Part shown: one piece after another, positions 9,503-19,467 of the stretch
Numbering within the stretch: position 1 is the first letter of the stretch
Layout of the letters: the number at the start of each line of letters is the position of its first letter
Source: JAGTVG01 sp963699805
GTDB lineage: Bacteria > Bacteroidota > Bacteroidia > Cytophagales > Cyclobacteriaceae
Assembly: GCA_963699805.1 (NCBI GenBank)
Contig: CAVOVH010000005.1
Span: 744,001-808,000 of the forward strand
DNA: 64,000 nt
Direction: 5' to 3'
The notes under the pieces: generated by a model
Databases searched by the model: none
What the model was told of the DNA's origin: nothing
What the model saw: the letters and a program-made list of their open reading frames with translations, nothing else
Translations under genes and position numbers: made by a program

Positions 9503-9529
9503 TGTCGCAGATGCTATCAAATATGTCGC
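9503..9529. promoter_or_regulatory. direct repeat TGTCGC at 21-bp period, candidate AraC-type operator
   Basis: TGTCGC occurs at 9503-9508 and again at 9524-9529, exactly 21 bp apart, with partial similarity in the flanks (10 of 14 positions by eye). AraC-family output domains commonly bind two direct half-sites about two helical turns apart. The repeat lies 81-107 bp upstream of the T9SS cargo start and just downstream of a hybrid regulator ending in an AraC domain. The regulator-target link is inference. Confidence 0.45.
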
Positions 9530-9578
9530 GAATACCCTTTTTTAAAAGTTAAAATGATGTTTATGGGGAATCTTCCTT

Positions 9579-12566
9579 TCATTTGGTTGTAAAATTGATA
9601 GGTTGCCCGGTAATTTCAGATGGTGTAAAACCATACTGCTCCCGGAAACATTTGGTGAAATAAGAGGGACTGCCGAAACCCACCAGGTAAGCGATCTCGG
9701 AAGCAGTGGCGGCCTTCTTTTTTAACAAATCCATCGCCCTGGTCAATCGAAAGGTCCTGATGAATTGGTTTGGTGCCAGGTTGGTAAGGGCCATCATTTT
9801 GCGGTGTATCTGGGACCGGCTCATGCCAATTTCCCTGGCGAGCTGTTCCACCCCGAATTTTTCATCACTGATATGATCTTCCACTATTTTCAACAGTTTG
9901 CTGATGAATTGCTCCTCCATCGAATTGACTGCCATTTCACTGGGTTTGAGGATCAGCTCACGCTGGAATTTTTCCCGTAGTTTTTTTCTCGATTCGATCA
10001 GATTCTGAACCCTTACCAGCAGTTCCTTCGGCACGAAAGGTTTGGTCACGTAATCATCAGCCTGGTTTTCCAACCCCTGTATTTTATCCTCCGTCGTTAC
10101 TTTGGCCGTCAGCAGGATAATGGGAATATGACTGGTTTTCTCATTCTGTTTCAAAGAGGCACACACTTCATAGCCATCTTTTTTCGGCATCATCACATCA
10201 CTGATGATGATATCAGGCAGGTTTTCCAGTGCCATTGAGATCCCCTCCTCCCCATCGTGTGCCTGTAAAATCTGATAATCGGGATTCAATATTTCAATAA
10301 TATAATTTCTTACATCCATATTGTCTTCGATCAAAAGAAGTCGCGGTTTAAAGGATTCAGTCTTTTCATAGGCATTTAATTCGGATTCCCCTGCATCAAG
10401 TTCCACTAAATCCCAACCATTTGAAAGATGTATATTGGATTGAGATGCCTCATCAATAACAATTTCCTCTTTTGAAAGATGGGCATCTCCCATCGGTATC
10501 TGAAGGAAAAATTCGGTTCCGGCTCCTTCTTCACTTTTTACCTGGATCGATCCGTGATGTATTTCGATCAACTCTTTGGCAAGCGCCAAACCGATCCCTG
10601 TTCCCATGGATTCTTTCCTGTTATCGGATTGATAAAACCGGTCGAATATGAACACGAGGTCTTTTTCTGGAATTCCCATTCCGTTGTCTTTAATATTTAT
10701 ATTCAGATGTTGATCCTTATTTTGTATTTCCACTAAAATCTGCCCTCCTTCCGGTGTGAATTTGAGTGCATTTGATATAAGATTGATCAATATTTTTTCC
10801 AGTTTTTCCCGGTCAAAATAAAGAGTAATTTTTTCTTTCTCAGATTCCACTTTCAGGATAATTCCTTTTTTCTCCGCCATCGATTCAAACGACATGACAA
10901 CACCTTTTACGACTGGTACAATATTTCCGGAAGAGGCCTTTAATTTTAATGATCCGGATTCAATCTTGGATAATTCCAGCAACTGATTGATGAGATCGAG
11001 CAATCGCGAGGCATTTGTTTTCATTACATTCAGATGCTGGTGGATTTTTGGATTGATCGCTTCGGATTTCATCATCTCGATAGGACCCAATATCAGGGTG
11101 AGCGGAGTACGGAATTCATGCGTGATATTGGCAAAAAATTTTGATTTCAGCTCGTCAACCTCCTTTCCCTTTTTTAGAAGCTCTTTATTTTTCCTGACTT
11201 TAATTCGCTGGTTATTATATAAAAGGCCCCCGATGAATAAGATCAGCAGGGCCACGCTGGCAAAGGTATTTCTCCTGAACTGCTCTGCACTTTTTTCCTT
11301 TTCCAGACTGGCAATTTCCTGCTCCTTTTGTTCCGATTCATAATTTTCCCTCAACTCTTCAATCTGTCTTGACTTTTCCCGGCTGAAAATGGTATCATTA
11401 ACTGTAATATAGTGCTGTAAAGCTTCATAGGCACTTTGATGGTCATTCAAGCCGTTATATACCTGTGCAAGCACATAATAGGCTACCTTCTGTTCAGAGA
11501 TCAAACCACTGTTCAGGGCAAGTTCCAACTGCTTTTCTCCAATAACCCGGGCAGAATCAAATTTCCCCATATAAAAATAGTTTTCGGCCAGGTTACCGGT
11601 TATGTAAACAGTCCTTGAATTAATGCCTGACTTTTCAGATAATTCATAAGCTCGCTGTAAATATTGGTTCGCCTTGTTAAAATCTTTCTTCAGGGAATAT
11701 TTACCTCCAATATTGTCAAGATTGGTAAGAATTAATCGATGATCCTTGATTTGTTCAGCGATCTCGAGGGAGCGTTCATAATAGCTCAGGGCAGTATCGA
11801 CCTGGTTCATCCTGGAATAAGTAACCCCAATATTCACCAATGCCCAGGCTTCATTGTATTTATTCCCGGTCCTCTGATGGATCTCCAGCGCTCTTTTAAG
11901 ATATTCCAATGCGTTTTCGTAACTGCCCGCGAGTTCAAAAGTATGGCCCAGATGCAATAAGGCCCTGGCCATTTGCGATTCATCTCCCAATTCCTCAAAT
12001 AACCGGAAAGACTTCATGAAGTATTCTATGGCCTCTGTGTGAAAACCGTTAATTCCTTTGATCACACCAATGTTGTCATTTCCCTGGGCCATCAGGCGGA
12101 TTGAATTTATTTCCTGGGCCAATTCCAGGGATTTTTCTGCAGCTTGAAGGGCCTGTTTATAATCTCCCTTTTTAAAAAGGGCCGCAAAGAGATAATTATA
12201 GCTTTGAGCAATCAATTCCTTATTACCCATCTTTTCACTTAATTTTATCGCCTGTTTTACATATTGATAGCCATCCTCGTAATCCCCTTTTGAACTTCTG
12301 ACATGTGAAAGAATATTATAACATTTTACCAATCCTTCCTGATATGACAACCGTTCCGATAAGGCACGCGCCTCCAGGGAGATACTATCGGCCAGATCAA
12401 GATCATTGTTTGCATACTCTCCGGCAAGTTGCACCAGAACATTGACCCTGACTGTATCCTCTGCCTGCCCCAGTTTTTTTAATAATGCATCAATCTTTGG
12501 ACTTTGGGATAATCCATTGAGGGATGAAATAACTAACAAGAGGGCTAGATACGGGATTATTTTCAT
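9579..12566 (-). CDS. hybrid two-component system: periplasmic TPR sensor, histidine kinase, receiver, AraC output
   Basis: A 995-aa one-protein phosphorelay. After a Sec signal (to about residue 20) come roughly eight tetratricopeptide repeats, presumed periplasmic. A single membrane helix spans about 433-450. The HisKA domain has its phospho-acceptor His near 483 in ITHEFRTPL. The ATPase domain carries NLISNALKF, DNGMGIP and GTGIGLAL. A receiver starts near 745 (LLIEDNMDV) with the phospho-Asp in IIISDVMMP. An AraC-type DNA-binding domain occupies about 885-985 (AREIGMSRSQIHRK and VGFGSPSYFTKCF). Bacteroidota hybrid regulators of polysaccharide loci usually sense with a beta-propeller array; TPR repeats point to a peptide or protein ligand. 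Likely targets are the flanking T9SS cargo or the divergent DUF5107 gene. Confidence 0.95.
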   Translation of the reverse strand: MKIIPYLALLLVISSLNGLSQSPKIDALLKKLGQAEDTVRVNVLVQLAGEYANNDLDLADSISLEARALSERLSYQEGLVKCYNILSHVRSSKGDYEDGYQYVKQAIKLSEKMGNKELIAQSYNYLFAALFKKGDYKQALQAAEKSLELAQEINSIRLMAQGNDNIGVIKGINGFHTEAIEYFMKSFRLFEELGDESQMARALLHLGHTFELAGSYENALEYLKRALEIHQRTGNKYNEAWALVNIGVTYSRMNQVDTALSYYERSLEIAEQIKDHRLILTNLDNIGGKYSLKKDFNKANQYLQRAYELSEKSGINSRTVYITGNLAENYFYMGKFDSARVIGEKQLELALNSGLISEQKVAYYVLAQVYNGLNDHQSAYEALQHYITVNDTIFSREKSRQIEELRENYESEQKEQEIASLEKEKSAEQFRRNTFASVALLILFIGGLLYNNQRIKVRKNKELLKKGKEVDELKSKFFANITHEFRTPLTLILGPIEMMKSEAINPKIHQHLNVMKTNASRLLDLINQLLELSKIESGSLKLKASSGNIVPVVKGVVMSFESMAEKKGIILKVESEKEKITLYFDREKLEKILINLISNALKFTPEGGQILVEIQNKDQHLNINIKDNGMGIPEKDLVFIFDRFYQSDNRKESMGTGIGLALAKELIEIHHGSIQVKSEEGAGTEFFLQIPMGDAHLSKEEIVIDEASQSNIHLSNGWDLVELDAGESELNAYEKTESFKPRLLLIEDNMDVRNYIIEILNPDYQILQAHDGEEGISMALENLPDIIISDVMMPKKDGYEVCASLKQNEKTSHIPIILLTAKVTTEDKIQGLENQADDYVTKPFVPKELLVRVQNLIESRKKLREKFQRELILKPSEMAVNSMEEQFISKLLKIVEDHISDEKFGVEQLAREIGMSRSQIHRKMMALTNLAPNQFIRTFRLTRAMDLLKKKAATASEIAYLVGFGSPSYFTKCFREQYGFTPSEITGQPINFTTK

Positions 12567-12983
12567 TAAGTTCTGTTTGGTCCAAAGAGCAATATAAACA
12601 TTTATTATGATTTCTCATATTATCTGATCGATGCCTGGATTCGGCGAAATTCATTGAATGATCCCTTTTTCGCAAAAGAATGGAGCTTTATTGCCTCATG
12701 ATTTGAATTATTTGCAATTCACGGTACGGTGAATCAAAAACCTGAATGAAACATTGTATCTGCAGAATAAAAATCCAACCATCTAACTCATCGCCGTCAC
12801 CAATAAAAATATCCGGCTAATGGCTGTTGGATTATTTTCACCTAAAAAAAGGCCGAAGGAAAAAATAGCCGGTTTGACCTTTTATATCATTCATATAATA
12901 TACAGCAATAAATCAGCAACGATTCTTCCATAAGATTCAATTTTAATTAAATTGCAGTTGTAATTTTAATATCCTTTTGTGTC
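12567..12983. promoter_or_regulatory. divergent intergenic region between hybrid regulator and DUF5107-TPR gene
   Basis: This 417-bp gap separates two divergent genes and must hold both promoters. It contains an inverted pair AATCCAAC (12772-12779) and GTTGGATT (12826-12833). No TGTCGC half-site like those upstream of the T9SS cargo is present. No convincing Bacteroidota -7/-33 promoter pair could be chosen by eye. Confidence 0.4.
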
Positions 12984-15900
12984 ATGAAAAAAAATTCAAC
13001 CATCCCACCTATCAAAGTTTTTTATATCTTTTTCTTTCTCCTGATCATCCTGTATGCCAGTGACATAATGGCCCAGCAGGCCAAGATTACGGAGGAAGTG
13101 AAGCTTCTCAAAACCTATCCCTACTCAGATCCGGATCCTGTTCCGATCCTGACCGACAATCCTAAAATATATCCCTATTTTACTTTTGAGGGATACAGTG
13201 TGGAAGGAAAAGAAATGCCCTGGAAGATAGTCACCCTTGAAAACGATTATGTACAGGTTTTTGTATTGCCGGAATCCGGAGGAAAGGTTTGGGGAGCCAT
13301 TGAAAAATCGACGGGCAATGAATTTATTTACCGGAATGAAGTGATGAAATTCAGGAATATCGCCATGCGGGGTCCCTGGACATCCGGTGGAATCGAATTC
13401 AATTTTGGCATCATCGGTCATTCACCTTCCACCGCCTCCCGGGTGGATTACCTTACTACCGAAAACGAAGACGGAAGTGTGAGTTGCTGGATTGGAAACC
13501 TGGATCTGCCCTCCCGAACACTATGGCGCATTGAAATCCGCCTACCTGCTGATAAAGCTTATTTTGAAACACATACACAATGGTTTAATCCAACCTCATT
13601 AACCCAATCCTATTATAACTGGATGACTGCTGCTGCCCCGGCACGGGAGGATCTGGAATTTTTCTGGCCGGGTTATTTGTACCTGGAACATGGCGGGGAA
13701 GCTCATAGCTGGCCTGTCGATGATCAGGACAGGAATCTTGCGCTGTATAAAAACAATAATTTCGGCCCTTCCAAATCCTACCATGTAGTGGGCACTTATA
13801 AAGACTTTTTTGGAGGCTACTTTCATAATCCGGAAGTTGGATTCGGACACTGGTCACCCTATGAGGAAATGCCGGGTCAGAAACTCTGGTTATGGGCACT
13901 TTCCCGTTCCGGAGGGATCTGGGAAGATCTTCTTACCGATACAGATGGTCAGTATATCGAATTTCAGGCGGGCCGTTTATTTAACCAGTATTCACCTGGC
14001 CAGGAATCCAATCCGATCCGCCAGGTCGGATTTGCTCCCGGTGCAACGGACCGATGGGATGAAGTATGGTTCCCGTTTAAAAATATCCGGGGTATGACAG
14101 ATGCTTCGCCCTTTGGTGTGCTCAATATTGAGAGGAATAAGGATAACCTATCACTGGGTATCAATGCGTTGGGCTCATTGAATGATTCCCTGGTGGTTAG
14201 ACTGAACGGGAAAAAAATATTTTCGACGCAGTTAAAGATGGCACCCATGGAAATTTATTCGGTAGATCTTGAGGATGTATCTGGGGGGGATCTGGAAGTA
14301 GAGGTGGGAGACCATCTGCTATACTACACTTCCCGTCAGGATAGCATCCGTTTGAAGAGACCTTTTAAACAGGATCCACAAATAAAACTATCCGAAACGG
14401 AAAGACTTTATCAGGAAGCACTGGACGCCATGAATTTCCGGGAATATGAAAAGGCAGAAAATGTTCTGCACCAGCTACTCGAAAAAGAAGCATTCCATAT
14501 TGACGGTTTACTGCTCATGAGCGAATTGAATATCCGGAATGCAGACTACGAAAAAGCACTCCAGAATGCACGCCAGGTATTGAAAATAAATACCTATGAA
14601 GACCGGGCCAATTACCTGGCAGGATTGGCCTACCGGGCCACTGATGATCTGGTGAATGCCCTGGAAAGCATGGGATGGGCTGCAAGATCTATGGAATTCC
14701 GGTCGGTAGCCTATGCCCAGATGGCCGAGATGTATGTCAATCTGAAAAGATATGATCTGGCCATAAAATATGCAAAGGAGGCACTTGATTTTAATGCGTA
14801 TAATGAGCAGGCCCTGCAGGTCCGGGCCATTGCTGAACGGAAATCAAATCAAATGCAGGAAGCGGGAAAGGTGGTCAGAAAAATGCTGGAAATGGATCCG
14901 TTGAACCATGCTGCCCGGTTTGAAAAAACAATGCTCGAGGCTTCCGCTTCACAAGATGCTGTATTTACGGAAGGGATTCGTAATGAATTCCCGGAGGAAA
15001 CCTGTCTGGAGATCGCTTTATATTATACCTCTATGAATCTATGGGAAGAAGCGGTACGGGTTTTATCCCTCGGACCAGAAACTGTAAAAAATAACCTCTG
15101 GCTGGCTTATCTTTTACATCCTTCCCAACCGGAAAAAAGCCAGGAGATTTTTGAGCAGGCGGTAAATGCTTCTCCTGATTTTGTTTTTCCTTACCGGCCG
15201 GAAAGCCGGAATATGCTGAAATGGGCAAATGAACAACTTGATTCCTGGAAACTGAAGTATTACCTGGCCCTCAACCAGGCTGCCCTGAACCATCATGAGG
15301 AAGCCGCCCGGCTACTTGCCTCATGTGGTAATGAACCTGATTCGTGGGTATTTTATATCACAAGGGCAGATCTAACCGCAGGTATTAACCAGGATCCTCA
15401 GGGCCAGGATATCTTGAAAGCCTGGGAACTGGCACCAGAAAGCTGGAGAACCTGGGACCGGTTGATCCTGTATTACGAAAATGAAAGCCAGTATGACCAG
15501 GCATTGACGCTTGCAAAAAAGGCCTATGATAAATTTCCGGAAAATTATTCGCTGGGATTTCAAAACGCAAAAGCACTTTTAAATACCGGAAAATACACAG
15601 CATGTATTGATGTACTTAAAAATATCCACATCCTTCCGTTTGAAGGATCCAACGAAAGCCGGGTGGTCTATGAAAAAGCCCACCTTCAGCTTGCCCTGGA
15701 ATATATAGAAAACAAAAAATACAAAAGAGCAATTGAAACGCTGAATAAGTCGCTGGAATGGCCTGAAAATATCGGGGTAGGCAAGCCCTATGACCCCGAT
15801 GAGAGAAAACAGGAATTTCTGATGGCTTATTGCAACCGTCAACTCAATAAAATAACCGATTCTGAAATTGAACTGACTAAGGTGATCACTTATACACGGG

Positions 15901-16157
15901 AGAATATGGATCGTTTTACTCCTGATCATTTACTAGGCCTGGAAGCATGCTGGCTGACTGGCCAGACCGATCAGGCCGTTGAACTATATAATCGGATCCT
16001 TAGCTATAAAAATCTGGATGAAAAATGGAAGGCGTGGATAAGTGATCATTATCCCCCTGAAAATAAAATGGTGCTGGAAGGGGAAGTTAATCCCGCAGGA
16101 TCAGAAGATCTGGACCTGGTAGTCCGGATGATCGGTTTGTTTGAAAAATTGGATTAA
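12984..16157 (+). CDS. DUF5107 domain plus long TPR array, exported
   Basis: A 1,057-aa protein with an N-terminal signal/anchor ending near MAQQ (residues 1-32). Residues about 50-360 match the DUF5107 pattern, a galactose-mutarotase-like beta-sandwich (FVLPESGGKVWGAIEK, GPWTSGGIEFNFGIIGH, YYNWMTAA). A short linker and a long series of tetratricopeptide repeats from about 470 to the C-terminus follow, for example REYEKAENVLHQLLEKE. DUF5107-TPR proteins are common in Bacteroidota next to carbohydrate-active enzymes; no catalytic role is established. Divergent transcription from a TPR-sensing hybrid kinase suggests that the two act in the same response. That link is inference. Confidence 0.9.
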   Translation: MKKNSTIPPIKVFYIFFFLLIILYASDIMAQQAKITEEVKLLKTYPYSDPDPVPILTDNPKIYPYFTFEGYSVEGKEMPWKIVTLENDYVQVFVLPESGGKVWGAIEKSTGNEFIYRNEVMKFRNIAMRGPWTSGGIEFNFGIIGHSPSTASRVDYLTTENEDGSVSCWIGNLDLPSRTLWRIEIRLPADKAYFETHTQWFNPTSLTQSYYNWMTAAAPAREDLEFFWPGYLYLEHGGEAHSWPVDDQDRNLALYKNNNFGPSKSYHVVGTYKDFFGGYFHNPEVGFGHWSPYEEMPGQKLWLWALSRSGGIWEDLLTDTDGQYIEFQAGRLFNQYSPGQESNPIRQVGFAPGATDRWDEVWFPFKNIRGMTDASPFGVLNIERNKDNLSLGINALGSLNDSLVVRLNGKKIFSTQLKMAPMEIYSVDLEDVSGGDLEVEVGDHLLYYTSRQDSIRLKRPFKQDPQIKLSETERLYQEALDAMNFREYEKAENVLHQLLEKEAFHIDGLLLMSELNIRNADYEKALQNARQVLKINTYEDRANYLAGLAYRATDDLVNALESMGWAARSMEFRSVAYAQMAEMYVNLKRYDLAIKYAKEALDFNAYNEQALQVRAIAERKSNQMQEAGKVVRKMLEMDPLNHAARFEKTMLEASASQDAVFTEGIRNEFPEETCLEIALYYTSMNLWEEAVRVLSLGPETVKNNLWLAYLLHPSQPEKSQEIFEQAVNASPDFVFPYRPESRNMLKWANEQLDSWKLKYYLALNQAALNHHEEAARLLASCGNEPDSWVFYITRADLTAGINQDPQGQDILKAWELAPESWRTWDRLILYYENESQYDQALTLAKKAYDKFPENYSLGFQNAKALLNTGKYTACIDVLKNIHILPFEGSNESRVVYEKAHLQLALEYIENKKYKRAIETLNKSLEWPENIGVGKPYDPDERKQEFLMAYCNRQLNKITDSEIELTKVITYTRENMDRFTPDHLLGLEACWLTGQTDQAVELYNRILSYKNLDEKWKAWISDHYPPENKMVLEGEVNPAGSEDLDLVVRMIGLFEKLD

Positions 16158-16246
16158 TGGATGATTATTTCAGCATCAACGGGCTTTAAGGATCCATGGG
16201 TAGAGGCATAGATTCCTCAAACATATCTACTGAGAGTTCTAAACGC

Positions 16247-17107
16247 TCACAGGATCATTTTTTTCTCCCCCATATCCAGGATAAAATACCGTTCCTGAAG
16301 ATCCTGCGAAAGCCGAAGTTTCACTTCATAGGGATAGGCACTCGTCCAGAAACGGTTTTCAGGGTTCACCTTGAAGGTATTCCGGTGTTGCGGAAAAATA
16401 TACTCCGGATCAAGGGCATTGATCAATATTACCGACCGGTCGATGTAGGTATTGTGTTCAGTCGGTGAAAAAAAGAGGACATCTACCTCCTTTAAAAACA
16501 ATTGATCTTCGAGCAATACGGAATCACCCGGTTGAAAGAAACGTTTTCCGCCCAGTGTAATCAGATATCCGCAATCCTCTAAATTGGCTTCATAGTATAC
16601 TGCGTATTTTTGATTGCCATGGATGGCCCGGACGGGTTCAACATGAAGATCTTCCGTATCGAAAGGCTTCCTGGGTTCAGCAATGATCATCCGGTCATCC
16701 GTGATGCCTACCTCTTTTCGTGCGGCTTCCAGGCAACTTTGAGGCAATACAAAAGTACAGTCACCCTTGTCCAGCAGGATCTTTGAAGTTTCCCTTTCAA
16801 AATGATCACTGTGCTCATGGGTTACAAAGGAGTAGTTCAGCTCCCCTGCCAATTCGGAGGCTGAAATAGGAGACGGTACCTCGCGTGCTTTTGTCTCCAG
16901 AGGAAGATCAGTCCCGATCAGGATATTGTCTGATTTGATCAGCCAGCCATTGTGGCCTACCCACCAGACAGCTATCCCTTCCTTGTGTGCCTGAATTTCT
17001 TCCAGTAGTTTCCCTTTACTGAGGAAGTGATTTCTGAAGGGGGTGATAAAAATTCCCAGTGAAAAGAACAATGATCCTTTTACAAATTTTCTTCTATTAA
17101 AGTGCAT
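16247..17107 (-). CDS. metallo-beta-lactamase-fold hydrolase, Tat-type signal
   Basis: A 286-aa protein with a twin-arginine leader (NRRKFVKGS), so probably exported folded with its metals. The MBL signature HEHSDH is at residues 97-102 in FVTHEHSDHFE. A later His (AIHGNQK), an Asp in QPGDSVL and a C-terminal His (PQHRN) complete the expected di-metal site. It resembles the UlaG/YcbL-like branch rather than true beta-lactamases. It is the last gene of a four-gene leftward unit and starts 16 nt after the M19 dipeptidase. A lactonase, phosphodiesterase or amidase role is possible; the substrate cannot be told from sequence. Confidence 0.85.
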   Translation of the reverse strand: MHFNRRKFVKGSLFFSLGIFITPFRNHFLSKGKLLEEIQAHKEGIAVWWVGHNGWLIKSDNILIGTDLPLETKAREVPSPISASELAGELNYSFVTHEHSDHFERETSKILLDKGDCTFVLPQSCLEAARKEVGITDDRMIIAEPRKPFDTEDLHVEPVRAIHGNQKYAVYYEANLEDCGYLITLGGKRFFQPGDSVLLEDQLFLKEVDVLFFSPTEHNTYIDRSVILINALDPEYIFPQHRNTFKVNPENRFWTSAYPYEVKLRLSQDLQERYFILDMGEKKMIL

Positions 17108-17123
17108 GTTATTTATTCATTTT

Positions 17124-18260
17124 TTATTCAGGCAAAATTTCCTGCCAGATTTTTAAATAATTTCCTCCCATTATTAGAGCTATGTTTTCTTCACTAAAAC
17201 CTCTTTTCATAAGGAGTTGGATGAACTGGTCCCAGTGTTCATACATTGTTTGTTTTTCAATTTCTCCTGGTAGAGGATCTTCTGAATAACCCGGAACATG
17301 CCCTACTTCCGGATGCCCAATGTCATGTCCAAGCCAGCCGACCCCGATATGTTCAATACCGACAAGATTAGCAAGGTATTCAATTTCATCTGCCAATAAA
17401 TCATAGGGGGTCTCATTTACGATGTACCGGATTCCGATGATTCCACCTGTGGATGCAATCGCTTTCACCTCATCATCATTGTGTTGTCTGGATGTATTGA
17501 TGAATTTCTGCAGGTTCGTATGGGTTGATACGATGGGTTTGCTGCTCAGTTCAGCGACATGAAAAATACCATTCGCCGAAAGGTGGGATACGCCAATCAT
17601 CATCCCCTGTCTGTTCATCTCCTTCACCACTTCAACGCCAAAATTGGATAGTCTTCCCGCCATTTTTCCTTCATTGATTCCATCAGCAAGCTGGTTGCGA
17701 CCATTGTGTGTCAACTGCATGCCCCGGATACCCAAACGGAAAAAGTTGCGGAGTAGCGCAAGTTTTCTATCCGGATGATCCTCCGGTTCAGGATCGATTT
17801 GAATGGATCCTCCGCCTTCCAGGTCTAAAAAGAAATATACGTGATCGGGGTCCGGTTTCAAGGGAATATCCTTTCGTGCCTTGATGATGGATGCCTTTCC
17901 ATCGGTTTTGTCAATTTCGGTTAAAATCATATCAATTACCTGAAGTGATCCTTTTAAAAGATAATCACTTCCCCCTCTTTCAGGAACAGAATCTCCACCC
18001 GCAGGCATGATCACCACATTGACGCCCCCTTCCATTAACCGGGGCAAAAGAAAATCATTCAAAGGTGAATTTTGAGAAGGATCCCTGATGGCAAATCGAT
18101 CATTGAACTCCCAGATATCTCTGTGACCTTCAACGATGATATAATCGTATGGATTTTTAGCAGGTGCTCGCTCTTTCAATGGTGGATTTACCTTGAAGCT
18201 GCTCAGGCCGACAGTTGCCATTAAAGTTCCGGACCTATGTAAAAAATCTCTTCGTTTCAT
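17124..18260 (-). CDS. M19 (renal dipeptidase-like) membrane dipeptidase, Tat signal
   Basis: A 378-aa zinc dipeptidase of family M19. The leader KRRDFLHRSG is Tat-like. Metal-ligand motifs are recognisable: His46-x-Asp48 in EGHRDIWE, Glu in FFLDLEGGG, the GMQLTHNGRNQLADG block, then GVSHLS and STHTNL carrying the two later His ligands, and RQHNDDE near the substrate site. Known M19 enzymes cleave dipeptides, including those with D-residues. It begins 21 nt after the GH20-like gene in the same operon, so it may act on the peptide part of an amino-sugar-peptide substrate. Family call firm; physiological substrate inferred. Confidence 0.9.
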   Translation of the reverse strand: MKRRDFLHRSGTLMATVGLSSFKVNPPLKERAPAKNPYDYIIVEGHRDIWEFNDRFAIRDPSQNSPLNDFLLPRLMEGGVNVVIMPAGGDSVPERGGSDYLLKGSLQVIDMILTEIDKTDGKASIIKARKDIPLKPDPDHVYFFLDLEGGGSIQIDPEPEDHPDRKLALLRNFFRLGIRGMQLTHNGRNQLADGINEGKMAGRLSNFGVEVVKEMNRQGMMIGVSHLSANGIFHVAELSSKPIVSTHTNLQKFINTSRQHNDDEVKAIASTGGIIGIRYIVNETPYDLLADEIEYLANLVGIEHIGVGWLGHDIGHPEVGHVPGYSEDPLPGEIEKQTMYEHWDQFIQLLMKRGFSEENIALIMGGNYLKIWQEILPE

Positions 18261-18281
18261 TGATATAACGGTCTGGCTGAA

Positions 18282-19388
18282 TCATTTTGCTTCGAGTTTA
18301 TTGATCTCATCAAACAGGGTTTTAAAAGTTTCCACATAATTCCCGCCCCTCCGGCTATCGACCTCCATCCTTCCGTAGAACTGTTCGATAAAATTGGCGG
18401 AACTGGTCCAGATCGTTTGCAGCATTCCCTGGTACCGGTCCTTCACTTCCGGGGTGGCATCCTGTTTGAAATCGATCATCTGATTCAATTGAACCTTCGT
18501 GACTTCCGGTAAACGCCAGGGACAGGTGATCACCCGGAAACCTTTCAAGGCAAAATAGGCGGCAGTGGGATCCGGACGTTCATAGTGCCAGTCATTGATG
18601 ATGACATCCTTGGGAATCATATCGATGGCCCGATAGGTATTGTTATAGCTTGCCTCCCACAGACCGATTCCGGTAGTCTTCCCGTCGATAAGCCGGTCAC
18701 CCCATATCCAGAGTTCAATATTATTTTGGGCCAGATGGTTACGAATTAAGGTTACTTCGCCGGCAAACAATTCGGCTTTATCATGCCCTGAACAGCGCGG
18801 ACATTTATCCTCTCCCAGATAAAAAACCTCATCCATCCCGGCGTGAAAGGCATCGGCTTTAAAAACTTCCACAATTTCATCCACTACGTCAAATACTATG
18901 CTGTGAACGTCAGGATGAAGGGGACAATAACTTTTGCAATAAAGACCGTCCTTATTGGGCCATACATATTCTGCGGGCATCTCAATATGAGGAGTCTCAT
19001 CAAATTCAGGATAGACTTTCAACAAATTTCCCAGTCGGTTCCGGGAGGATTGATGTCCAAGGAGATTGATCTGGGGTATGATCCGGATACCTCCAGCCTC
19101 ACAGGCTTTCACAATTTTTTTGACATCCTTTTTACTCAGTGCATTCTCCATCGCCAATTCAGGATGTGATTTGTACTGATAATTATATCCTACCCTGAGC
19201 ACCAGTGTATTCACTTTCCTGGGAACCAGCTCATCATTGATAAAATTGACAAAAGGTTCCAGGATTTCCTGGTCCGGAGCCGCCAGGCAAATACCTCTGA
19301 CGGGCAATAATTCATCCAGGGTAGACTGGGCAAATGTAATGGTCGATAAAAAAACAAGGGAAATAAAATGAGTAAAAACAGATTTCAT
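18282..19388 (-). CDS. GH20-type beta-N-acetylhexosaminidase, catalytic domain only
   Basis: A 368-aa secreted protein with a Sec signal (residues 1-20, ending FAQS). The GH20 Asp-Glu pair is in HAGMDEVFY, where the Asp orients the substrate acetamido group and the Glu is the acid/base. Upstream IIPQINLLGHQS matches the GH20 barrel strand with its conserved His, and later WIWGDRL and INDWHYE fit further strands. Classical GH20 enzymes carry an extra N-terminal alpha/beta domain; none is evident here. It lies between the clan GH-D gene and the M19 dipeptidase in one operon. Cleavage of beta-linked GlcNAc or GalNAc is expected from the family but not proven. Confidence 0.8.
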   Translation of the reverse strand: MKSVFTHFISLVFLSTITFAQSTLDELLPVRGICLAAPDQEILEPFVNFINDELVPRKVNTLVLRVGYNYQYKSHPELAMENALSKKDVKKIVKACEAGGIRIIPQINLLGHQSSRNRLGNLLKVYPEFDETPHIEMPAEYVWPNKDGLYCKSYCPLHPDVHSIVFDVVDEIVEVFKADAFHAGMDEVFYLGEDKCPRCSGHDKAELFAGEVTLIRNHLAQNNIELWIWGDRLIDGKTTGIGLWEASYNNTYRAIDMIPKDVIINDWHYERPDPTAAYFALKGFRVITCPWRLPEVTKVQLNQMIDFKQDATPEVKDRYQGMLQTIWTSSANFIEQFYGRMEVDSRRGGNYVETFKTLFDEINKLEAK

Positions 19389-19467
19389 GGATTTTGGGAT
19401 TTAATTAAAAAATAAATTGATTAAGGAAAATGTAATTTCCTATAAATTGAAATAAAAAACAATAGCT

